DNA of 64,000 bases from Paramacrobiotus metropolitanus (lineage: Eukaryota; Tardigrada; Eutardigrada; Parachela; Macrobiotidae). The DNA is taken from contig NW_026570241.1 in the NCBI RefSeq assembly GCF_019649055.1, positions 434,001 through 498,000 on the forward strand, given 5' to 3'. Both the position numbers and the translations under genes were made by a program. The notes beneath the pieces are model-generated. The model had not been told where the DNA came from. It saw only the letters and a list, made by a program, of their open reading frames with translations, and did no database searches. Below are positions 47,893 through 57,686 of this stretch, piece after piece (the stretch's first letter is position 1; each line of letters opens with the position of its first letter).

Positions 47893-50048
47893 CGATCTTG
47901 AAATTAAAACTTTTATTGGATAAATGCAATTTTCGTTGGACTTGACCTCATCGAATGCCGTTTAACAAGAAAGTAACGGAAAACTTTATGGAAAAGTTTA
48001 TGAACACTTGTTGCTGATTTTTAAAATAAAACGCCATAGCACAAAGCAAACACCCCGGGTATGTAACAAGCAGTTGGGAATTCTGTTTGCATGTTAACTG
48101 ACTACGTTGTTTTCACTGCTTACGCTATTTAACCAGTTGTGAGAGAATTATAAAGCATGCCCAACCTTAATTGATATCAATTTTCAAGCTTATACCATAT
48201 CCGAGCGCTGCATTACCATTAACCCTAGGATTGGCTTGGTGACCCTCTGCTGATTGCCACGACTACTTCCAATGGAAAATATCATAATTCATGATAATTG
48301 CCTTATCTAAAGCGAAACAGCGCAGAGAGTTGTTTGATAAAGGCAAAGTTGCACATTCGTTTGAACCCCGTCGAACTGCTTATCGCGTTATTTGTTGGAT
48401 GTTCAGTATTTAATTTTGGATTTAAACTTCACCGTATTATACTGACGCTTGTGTACAGTGGCAGGTTATCCGGTGATTTGGAGAGTCCAACGGACAAAAC
48501 AGGGTAGGAAAAAAACTGGCAGAACGGTGAACAATTTTAATCATTTTTAATCGTAGGGCCTGTAGCCGTTCAACTGCTCCATCTGTTTAAAGTATGAGAT
48601 CGAAGAGAATAGGTGGGCACTACATAATTTGAGGAGAAAACAAAAAGCAGAGTATAAATGCAACTGCATAAACTGCATGCAGTTGTGTAAACAGTATTCC
48701 CATTTAAAATATTTAAATGCCCTGGATGTGTACGTTTTATTATGCAAGTTTATTAGATTTACATTATAATACTGGTCACCGAATTGTTAACTTTCCCGTT
48801 CAGCCACTAGCAGCATTAAAAACTGCCGGATAAAAATAAACGTTACGCAGATCTATTATCCTGACGGTATCCCGTTATGAAATTCTGACTTCGCTCTTAT
48901 TTATGCAAAACTAGCGTCACTAAAATCAATGATAAACATATCGAATGTACCAAAGACAATAATTATTCTTTGATTTTCCGTGGCAGAAATGAGAAGCAAA
49001 CTACACCGATCAGAACCTTCCTACATTGGCAGTTGTCTCTTTTTGGTGCGTTGCGACAGTGATGAGTGATGTCTGCGACTTTGCATGAGATAGCAAAACA
49101 TATGTACCTCGTACGGATACCTGTTTTGAAGCAGTATGAGCAAACTCTATGTATAAGGGAACACTTAATAAAGTCTATAGTGTAATTATCCCATAGAACA
49201 CATAACCGCACCCATTATACTAAGTAGCACAAGGAATTGTACTTTTAACTGGGCAGTGAAGTTTACGTTTAAAATCGGTTTTCACGTTACGGATTTTCGC
49301 TTTATATGCAGCTGCTATTGCTTAAATGTTCGAAATTTATGGAGCGTGGTAGCTGCTAAGCCCGCCCTTGCGGCTAATTCCCAGTATTTCTGTGTGTAAA
49401 ACATTTCAGAATTTTTGATGAATCATGTACGCAGAGAGTGTGACGTTTTCTGCTTTCTTCGTACACTGCTTGCACTCATGTCGAAATTTCTGGCGAACAA
49501 AATGTAGAACGGCTGTTCAGGTTTGATAAGTGTTCATTACGAGGCTGTTTTGTAATTGGTACATCATCCGGCGGTACTCCCAGAAAGCGATAACAATTGA
49601 TAAGTCAAAGACTACCAGTAGGTATCTGTATGTGATCTGTACAAGCCACCTGATACACGCTCTCGGCAGGTTCCAAACGGCGTATAATTATATTATCGCA
49701 AGCGTGATTTTAATGTAATGTGAGTAATACTTTGTATATACACAATATATAAGCATGCCGCTGCAGATTTATTAGAGCTACTGGGTGCCAACGTCCAGCC
49801 GAGAGGTTCTGTCCATCTATTCTTGCGATGTGTCCTTATTACAGCTCCGAGTCTACGGATGCAATTTTGCCGGTCTCTGTAAGCAAAAAATCCGCTGAGT
49901 TCTCCATTATCCTGAATAAACGCAGCGCTTTTTAGCATCGCAAACCGTTATTGCATATTTTTCTGGATTTCGATACATTACTGCCGGTTTTGTGTTGCAC
50001 ATCGCTCCTAACATCCTTTATCAGCAAATCCAATAAGACAATTCGAAA
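47893..50048. other. Divergent intergenic region, no gene seen
   Basis: About 2.1 kb of AT-rich sequence. Open frames at 48298-48507, 48963-49211 and 49693-49938 lack domains, signal peptides or partner exons. Confidence 0.5.
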
Positions 50049-50540
50049 ATGTTGTGTGTACGTTACTGTGCCGCTTTGTTGCTTTTTGGTTTGTTCCGAC
50101 AGTTAGTAGTCCATGCTAACCCACCCTGTGTACCGATTAATCATGTTCACCATATGGGTTTTATTCCGCCCCTTAACATCATTTTCCGGTGCTCTGTATC
50201 CGACATGCTGGTTCCTCCTGATTCTGGCCGAAGCCAATTCCATGGTCCTTATCCAGTCATTCGCGATATGCCGCTTGCGACATACACCGAGGAGCAGCGC
50301 AATGCGTCGCGGATCTTCAGCAAGAATGGCGACCGTTTAGTCCATCCATTTTCACCTGGTAGGCACAAGGTCAACGAATACAACCTGCCCTTGGAGGAGT
50401 TCAACAACGGCATATACCGTTGTATGAATTCGCAAATATCGCGATCACCTGTTGGGACGTCAGTGTAAAATCAACGATTTTATACCGATTCTCCCGGTGA
50501 AATCACGCAGACAAGCCAGAATTCCAGTAGCCCTGGCACT

Positions 50541-50544
50541 GGAC
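50541..50544 (+). other. Target-site duplication, left copy
   Basis: GGAC directly before the left LTR; the same four bases follow the right LTR at 56490-56493. Confidence 0.8.
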
Positions 50545-50756
50545 TGTTACAAGTATACATTAGCTTAACTAATAATAATATCTCCTTATATGTACATCAT
50601 AGAAGTATCGTTCTTGCGCCTGCCCTAATCTATTTATATGTGTTTTGGAACTCAGCTCAGCTTATAAAGCGCCGGCTGACATTTGTATCCTTTAGCTTAT
50701 TACTATCATTAAAGCTCACAGTAACATCCGCGCCTTTACGAAATAAGCACGTAACA
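50545..50756 (+). repeat. Left LTR
   Basis: TG...CA boundaries inside a short inverted end (TGTTAC / GTAACA). TATAAA at 50663-50668 is a candidate promoter element for the genomic RNA. It is longer than the right LTR by a 2-base indel and differs by one base near its start. Confidence 0.95.
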
Positions 50757-50759
50757 ACT

Positions 50760-50776
50760 TGGTGGCTCCAGGGCCG
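50760..50776 (+). other. Primer-binding site
   Basis: TGGTGGCTCCAGGGCCG starts three bases after the left LTR. The opening TGG complements the CCA end of a tRNA; the matching tRNA would end in GCCACCA. I cannot name the tRNA. Confidence 0.65.
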
Positions 50777-50963
50777 TTGACTGTTTTACTCAGTTAACAC
50801 GAGCGCCCATGATAAACTTTGTTCTTTAAAGTATCTATACATACCGCGATACTTTTGTGACCTTTCCACGATTTATTTACGTATTTCGGATCACTTGGAC
50901 ACCTTGCAACCCTCTCCACCAGCGATTGTTATGCCGTAAACCGGTACGTACGCTACGCAGCTA

Positions 50964-52424
50964 ATGTCTAACATAGATGCCGCAGAAGAAGAAGCCCAGT
51001 TCCGGGAAGAAGAATACTTCTCCAACGACGAATCATCCGCTAGCGAACGTGACGACTCACCAAATCGAACAATTCTTCGAGTTGATTTGCCGCAACAACC
51101 CCAGGGATATCCACTCGTTCTCGACTCCATTTACCAGCTATACCAATTCACGATCAGTACGCCGCCCTTGAACGAGCAAACCGCCCAGCCAAAGCCATCC
51201 AGCCGCAAAAAAGCGAACGAAGCAAACGAAGAGAACCAACAAGAAGAAGTAACTAATCCACGTCTCTTCTTCGACCCAATACCTGAACCACCACCTCGTC
51301 CAGAAAGTCCACCTTATATCCAACCACAAGAAACATCGTTTTTCGAACTGTTGTCAAAGCGTTATCGTGAATTCAACAACAAAATGACTAAAGATGAGGA
51401 CACTCTCGTTAACCACGCGAATGCCATTCGTGCGCAAATGGCCACCACCGATTACTTGCAACAGCAACTGCAGGAGATTCGGAATTTAGCAGAGAACGGT
51501 GCCGGTGCGACTGACATCATTAAAGGTATTTCTGAGACGCATAAGAAGAAAGTGCCAACTAAAGAGTTACCACAGTTTGCAAACAAAGAAGACGAAGATT
51601 TCGAGGATTGGTTATTAAAGTACGAAATCTGCATTAAACAGCACGACTGGACTAACGAAGACGCAATTAGTAATCTGTACCGTGCATTCAATGGCACTGC
51701 CCTGCGCATATACAACACGCTGCCTGCTGAAGGGACATGGACAGAAATGAAGAAGCTGCTACGCGATGCCTTCGCTAAACAGCTGTTCGATTACGACTTG
51801 GCTAAAGACACCAAGCGCTCACTTACGTACGCCGGTAATCCCAACGACTACTACGCCAATGTAATGCGATACCTCAACTCTATTTCTGACTCGCCGACCG
51901 AACGCGAAGTTGTGAATAAGCTGTTCGATGGACTGCCGCCGCAACTGAAGTCAGGATTTGTAAGCAATATGCCATCTACGCCGAACGAATTCCTCATTAA
52001 GCTGAAAGAGGTAGTGAGAGAGAAGGCATATCAGACTAAGCAGTGGGAGAGAGAAGTTGCCGACTGTGTGAAGAATCCTGTCATTGCCGCCTTATTCAAT
52101 AACAGTGCTGATTCACGCCACAGCAATCCAAATATGGATGAACGCCTATCTGCGATTGAGAGGGCAATTGAGAGGATGACATTGAACGGATCCAGACCAT
52201 ATATGAACCGTCGTTTCGGCAGAGGCGGAAGAGGAAACTTTAAAGGACAGAGAGGATACACACGAAAGTTCTGTAATTACTGCAAGCGTACCAACCACAC
52301 CATTGATGAATGCCGGCAACGAAATAAAAATAATCAAGTCCAAAGGAATATTCAGCCGTCGTATGCCAACATGCTGCATCAGCCAACCGTTCATGCTTTG
52401 CCGGCTCCGCAATATTTAAACTGA
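50964..52424 (+). CDS. Retrotransposon Gag
   Basis: A 486-residue frame from ATG 50964. The N-terminal third is acidic and Pro-rich; the middle (about 200-370) has the capsid-like helical region common in Ty3/Gypsy Gag (for example the AFNGTALRIYNTLP and LFDGLPPQLKSG segments). One zinc knuckle of type C-x2-C-x4-H-x4-C lies near residues 433-446, preceded by an Arg/Gly-rich stretch, as expected for RNA binding. The frame ends exactly after a slippery heptamer that can shift ribosomes into pol. Confidence 0.9.
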   Translation: MSNIDAAEEEAQFREEEYFSNDESSASERDDSPNRTILRVDLPQQPQGYPLVLDSIYQLYQFTISTPPLNEQTAQPKPSSRKKANEANEENQQEEVTNPRLFFDPIPEPPPRPESPPYIQPQETSFFELLSKRYREFNNKMTKDEDTLVNHANAIRAQMATTDYLQQQLQEIRNLAENGAGATDIIKGISETHKKKVPTKELPQFANKEDEDFEDWLLKYEICIKQHDWTNEDAISNLYRAFNGTALRIYNTLPAEGTWTEMKKLLRDAFAKQLFDYDLAKDTKRSLTYAGNPNDYYANVMRYLNSISDSPTEREVVNKLFDGLPPQLKSGFVSNMPSTPNEFLIKLKEVVREKAYQTKQWEREVADCVKNPVIAALFNNSADSRHSNPNMDERLSAIERAIERMTLNGSRPYMNRRFGRGGRGNFKGQRGYTRKFCNYCKRTNHTIDECRQRNKNNQVQRNIQPSYANMLHQPTVHALPAPQYLN

Positions 52425-52457
52425 ATACCACAGCTTCCCTGGCTCACGAAGCTGTGG
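52415..52457 (+). promoter_or_regulatory. Programmed -1 frameshift signal at gag-pol junction
   Basis: TTTAAAC at 52415-52421 is in the correct register (T TTA AAC, with the gag stop TGA next). A 6-base spacer leads to a perfect 10-bp stem, CCACAGCTTC (52428-52437) with GAAGCTGTGG (52448-52457), around a 10-base loop. A -1 shift enters the open pol frame directly. The loop bases TGGCTCA (52440-52446) could also pair with TGAGCCA at 52528-52534 to form a longer-range pseudoknot; that part is speculative. Confidence 0.85.
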
Positions 52458-55400
52458 ATCGTAAGTCACTAATACCTATCTGTCATTTCTATACAGGCGC
52501 TTTATCATTTAACCTTTTCATTAACAATGAGCCACTCATCGCTATTATAGACACTGGGTCTGGTATTTCTTTAATCAGTGATCGTGTTGCATCAAAGTAT
52601 TTATTTACTCGTATGAATTATAATGGACCTTCACTTGGGACAGTTTCTAATACAATAGTGCGACCAATAGAAGCATGCCGCATGGACATTCAATTATTAG
52701 GATTTAATGCCGAACTAACCGTAGCAATCCTACACAATTTTCCTTTTGATTTATTATTGGGCAATGATTATTTAATTACTACTCCGTTCCTATTAAGTTT
52801 TGTAGACAGCCAGCTGGTCAACCCGGAGAATCAAGAATCTATTCCTGTCGCCTGCGTACGCATACCCACTTCATACAGTATATTGCCTAATCCAACCTTG
52901 AACCTTCGTGGCCTTGAATCGACATTAAGCGCGCAACCTCCCATCAACAATGCCGGTTCAACCGTGAACGTTCATCGTAAACTGGATACAAGCCGGAATG
53001 AGTCTGCAGCTCCCGTTCCCGGCCTCAGCAACATGGCAGCACGTGCACAAACAGATATACAAGTGGATCCACATACAGAATTTAAAGATGAGAAGTTTAT
53101 TAGCCCAACTGACCTGCTACAAGATGCCTCTCCGGAATCACAAGACGTCTCCATGGAAGAATTTTCTAATCAATTTAATTTCGGCAAAGATATGTCCCAG
53201 TCCCAACGTCATCAGATGCTTTAATTACTATATAAGTACCGTACACTATTCCCCTCGAAAGAAAAGAAAGTTGGAAGAACCAACAAAATCAAGCACGTAA
53301 TCGACACCGGATCAAACCCTCCTGTGCACCAAGCCTTACGACGCCATGCCCCATGGCAACGCGAATTCATCAACAAGCAAGTACAACAATGGATAGAAGA
53401 AAAGATAATAACTCCCTGCAACTCCGAATGGGCGTGTAACATTGTTCTAGTACCGAAGAAAGATAAAGAACTCCGTCTATGTATCGACTTCCGTGCCATT
53501 AATTCAATAACGAAGAAAGATTTATATCCCCTTCCGAGGATTGATGATTGTCTAGACGTACTGCAAGGATCAAAATGGTTTACCGGCCTGGATCTCCTTT
53601 CAGGATACCTTCAAGTTGAAATGCACGAAGACTCTAAAGACAAGACAGCATTTCTTACACCGGAAGGACTCTACAGATTTGAAGTGATGCCATTTGGACT
53701 CTGTAATGCCCCGGCTACATTCTCACGTCTAATGGACAGCATACTTAAAGATTTCAAGTTCAAGTTCGTCATTGTTTACCTGGACGATGTTCAAGTATAC
53801 AGCCCTTCTTTCGAAAATCACCTGGATCATTTAGAACAAGTCTTAATAAAATTCCTCGATGCAAACCTGATGTTAAAGCCTTCGAAATGCCATTTCGGAT
53901 GCAACAAACTCAACTTCCTTGGACATACAGTAACACCTGACGGAATCTCACCTGATGCAAATAAAGTAGCAACTATACAGAAGTTTCCCGTGCCGACAGA
54001 CTTAAAGACATTGCGTTCGTTCCTTGGCGCTGCCAATCATTATCGAAAATTTATTAAAGATTTTTCTCTCATTGCCAATCCTTTGAATCGTCTCACACAA
54101 AAGGACCAGCCGTTTCTATGGACTGAAGAACAACAATTTGCCTTTGAAACCCTTAAACAGAAATTGGTCAGCAAGCCTCTCCTGGCACACTTCGACCCGA
54201 ATAAGAATCTCATTCTGGAAACAGACGCCTCAATGCTAGGACTTGGCGCAGTACTCAACCAAGTGGACAACAATGGAAATGTACAGCCAATAGCCTATGC
54301 CTCAAGAAGCCTCACCGCATCAGAAAAGAACTATTCCACGACAGAACAAGAGCTGACCGCCGTAGTTTTTGCCGTAGAAATTTTTCATCCTTACGTCGGA
54401 AACCCTGGAAAAACCTTTGACATAATAACAGATCACAACGCTTTAACTGGACTCTTGAAAGCGAAAAACCCAACTGGACGCCTAGCCAGATGGATCTTAA
54501 GATTACGCCCTTACAACATGCGAATTGGATACAGACCTGGAAAAATTAACAATATGGCAGACTGCTTGTCAAGATTTCCTTACGACGCAATAGACGTCCC
54601 ACCTGAACACCAGCTTTCTACTCCATTATTTTTCTTAGAATCTTTTAACATCGCCTTAATGCAACAGCAAGACTTGTATTGTTCAAAGATTATTGACACC
54701 CTCCGTGGAGATACGACTACCACAAATTATCGCCAGAGAAGAGTGCATTTTGTAATCAAGAACGACATCCTTTACCGTATTGTTTTTCGCGACAACAGAA
54801 TGAATTTCCTCCTGGTTGTGCCTGCAGCACTACAAGAGACAGTGCTAAAGAACGCTCACGACACCTCCGGACACTTTGGAGTTTCCCGTACTTACGAAAG
54901 AATTCATCAGAAGTATTACTGGACAAACTGCATTAAAGATGTTTTTCAATATGTAACTTCCTGCAAGTCCTGCCAGATTTCAAAGTCGCCGAACAGTAAA
55001 CCTTCTGGATACTTACAACCACTACCAGTTTCAGGACCGTTCAATACTGTTGGAATCGACTATCTTGGCCCGTTCACAACAAGTTCTAAAGGAAACGCCT
55101 AACTCATCGTGGCAATAGACCACCTAACGAAATGGGTTGAAGCGAAAGCTGTGCGCTCCGCAACCGCCTCGAACGCCGCACATTTTTTAATTGATTTTAT
55201 AGTTTACCGCCATGGAATACCTAGAAGACTCCTTTCCGACCGTGGAAAACACTTCGTTAATTCTCTCATGGATAATTTGTTAAATTACCTCGACATAGAG
55301 CACGCGACCACAACAGCATACCATCCACAGACGAATGGATTGACTGAAAGAATGAATCGGACCGTCAGCGTTGCGATTTCTCATTACGTCAGCTCTAATC

Positions 55401-56191
55401 ACCGTGATTGGGATGCCTTTGTACCATCTTTAGTATGGTGCATCAACACATCAAAGAACGAAACCACTAAATTCTCGCATTTTGAACTTTTATACGGACG
55501 TCAACCTGTTTTTCCCTTCGACCTTCAAATGCAATACGATGGATTACAAGAAATTCAAGATATCCCGCAATACGTGGATACAGTTCACAAATGGTTGAAA
55601 TCAGCACAAGAATTAGCGAAACTTCGTATCAACTCAGCACACGACAAGAATGCCCCTCGTTACAACGAACAACATGTTCAGAAAGAATTTTCACCTGGAG
55701 ATTTAGTTTTACTATGGACACCGCCTAAACTTCTTAACGACATGGATCAGCCAATCATCAGTAAGAATAAATTAACTACGAAACTCCAAAAGAATTGGCA
55801 TGGACCGTGGGAAATCATCGAACAAACTTCTCCTGTCAACTATAAAATAAGAAACCGCAATGGACGAAAAAAGACTGATACTGTACATGTTGACCGCCTG
55901 CGAAAGTTCAACGAAAGAATCAACGCGGATACGGAAGAGTTTGATGAAATCATTTATTTGGCAAATAAGCCTAAAGAATCAGCAGACGAAAATTTTCCTT
56001 TAAATTTTTCTAATGACGATAGTCAGAATTTTGTTTTCAGTAACGATGACCAAAATTTACCGGAAGTTAATAATTCGCTTGGACATAACGCCCTTGACCA
56101 TGAAAGCCAACTGGACGATACAGATACCCCGCAACCACGATATAACATGCGGAAGCGAAAGCCAAAGGAGGAAGGAAACAAGCTGAAATAA
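52421..56191 (+). pseudogene. Retrotransposon Pol with two in-frame stops
   Basis: One frame (-1 relative to gag) carries, in order, an aspartic protease (DTGS near 52553-52564), reverse transcriptase (LDLLSGY and the catalytic YLDD near 53778), RNase H (TDAS near 54221), and integrase with an H-H-C-C zinc-binding region (about 54856-54975). The catalytic core follows (first Asp near 55058, then SDRG and an NGLTERMNR segment), with a C-terminal GPW motif like the GPY/F module. The frame is interrupted by TAA at 53222-53224, between protease and reverse transcriptase, and by TAA at 55100-55102, inside the integrase core. All else is open, so this copy is probably non-autonomous. Confidence 0.9.
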
Positions 56192-56268
56192 TTTTATTTT
56201 CAATTTTCTTTGATTTTATTTTCGTTTTATTTTTCGTTAATTTGCTAAGCTGCGGACAGCTTCATTTT

Positions 56269-56279
56269 AAGAAGGGAAG
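56269..56279 (+). other. Polypurine tract
   Basis: AAGAAGGGAAG directly precedes the right LTR, the expected primer site for plus-strand DNA synthesis. Confidence 0.85.
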
Positions 56280-56489
56280 TGTTACGAGTATACATTAGCT
56301 TAACTAATAATAATATCTCCTTATATGTACATCATAGAAGTATCGTTCTTGCGCCTGCCCTAATCTATTTATATGTGTTTTGGAACAGCTCAGCTTATAA
56401 AGCGCCGGCTGACATTTGTATCCTTTAGCTTATTACTATCATTAAAGCTCACAGTAACATCCGCGCCTTTACGAAATAAGCACGTAACA
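56280..56489 (+). repeat. Right LTR
   Basis: Matches the left LTR except for one substitution and a 2-base deletion. It is followed by the second GGAC target copy at 56490-56493. Confidence 0.95.
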
Positions 56490-56696
56490 GGACAAACGCC
56501 CTATGGGATCGTCGATCGCACGTCCCCTAGAGTGAATCGACGACTTTGGCGAGCCACGGCGATCTTCAACCAGGAAATGTGGGTGTGGATTTTTTTTGGC
56601 AACGAATCGTCTGCGGGAATTCTGTCAATACAGTGTAAGACCGCGATAACCAATGATAGCGATGGCTCATGATAAGCTAATAATACGATAACAATC

Positions 56697-56736
56697 GTAA
56701 TAATAATAATAATAATCGTAATACTCGTAATAATGG
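56697..56736 (+). repeat. TAA microsatellite
   Basis: An array of TAA units with two interruptions, in what would be the intron before the transmembrane exon of the broken Ig-like gene. Confidence 0.85.
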
Positions 56737-57052
56737 ATTTCAGTTGATGCTCTTCTCATGCAACTAAAATTTAAGTCAGGGACGACGATTATTACACGAA
56801 ATACAAATATATAAAATAACCTCCTATTTAAATTCACGGAAAATAATTGCACGATATTTTTCCTTTATTTTACAGCTGCCGTTAGCCCGGACCATATGGG
56901 CTCCGGGAAGACAGTGGCCATCGTTATAGGCGTAATTTCCGCAATCGGTGTTGCTGTGGCTGTTATCTTTCTGTCATACCTTAACCTGCTCCGCCGCCGA
57001 ACTCAAGACCCAGCCGCTCACAGATCGCTTTTACAGAAGAACCCAGCATAAA

Positions 57053-57686
57053 GATTAATTTTCCGGATCTGCGCACACAGCTGTCTCTTGGTTTTCGTCA
57101 ATGTTTATTTTTTGAACGTTTTTTTCTTGCTGTCTCTTTGACCGGAAACGGAAGCGTGTTTTGATTGAAATAGAAAGCTTTTATCCGCAACTGCCTCAGT
57201 CTGTCTGCAAATTGCAGTTATTATCTTTACCGCTAAGTAAAATAATCTAACCTTTAGTATCAATCGCTAAGCAAAAATTGGCTTTTGGGGCAAGGTTTAA
57301 AATCGAGCGCTAGAACCTCAAGCTTGCCGGCTGTGCGCAGGCGTACGGGAATCCACGTGAATTCCCGTTCCCCGTGAACAATATCAATAACCTTGGTGCA
57401 AAGCAGATTAACGATCACCATCATCTGTCAGTATTCGATTCTCGGAAATGTGTGAAATGGATTTGCAGCGTATTATCAAACTTCGAAGTGAAATTCATCT
57501 CCGAAACCACAAAGCCGTCGACATCAGTTTATGGCAAAAAGGAACCAATAATATGAGTTTATTATTTCAATCAACTACTGTATCGATCACTATCAACACT
57601 TTCAGCCAGAAAGAAAACTAGAGAAAAAAAGTAAACCCTCCTCCCGTATAAATCATTTTTTGTGCCCGGTTAGTATAAATCTCGCC
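57053..57686. other. Spacer between convergent genes
   Basis: The first bases (AAGATTAATTTT and on) resemble the 3' flank of the 7132-8802 gene. No gene seen. Confidence 0.5.

Larger units (their letters stand above)
50545..56489 (+). mobile_element. Ty3/Gypsy LTR retrotransposon
   Basis: A 5945-base element with 212- and 210-base LTRs (TGTTAC...GTAACA), a 4-base GGAC target duplication, primer-binding site, polypurine tract, and gag, protease, reverse transcriptase, RNase H and integrase in Ty3/Gypsy order. There is no env frame. The LTRs differ by one substitution and one 2-base indel, so insertion was recent, but pol has two in-frame stops. It lies in the same direction as the Ig-like gene it interrupts. 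Confidence 0.95.
50049..57052 (+). pseudogene. Ig-like membrane gene broken by frameshifts and an LTR element
   Basis: ATG 50049 opens a signal peptide and a family domain that reaches NGIYRCMN; the expected continuation CWDVSV appears in another frame from about 50450, so the frame breaks between 50423 and 50447 and the first frame stops at 50466-50468. A 61-base cassette-like exon (56574-56634) and a transmembrane exon (56877-57052) are clear relatives of exons 3 and 4 of the 7132-8802 gene. The cassette exon has one base more than the 60-base original, in a T8 run. Between the two halves sits a 5.9-kb Ty3/Gypsy element. The locus is a duplicate of the 7132 type, now probably dead, though a secreted product from the first exon is possible. 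Confidence 0.65.

Noticed and set aside
53222-55102. In-frame TAA codons in pol as evidence for a reassigned genetic code
   Set aside because: Several other genes in the window end at TAA exactly where the family protein should end, so TAA works as a stop here.
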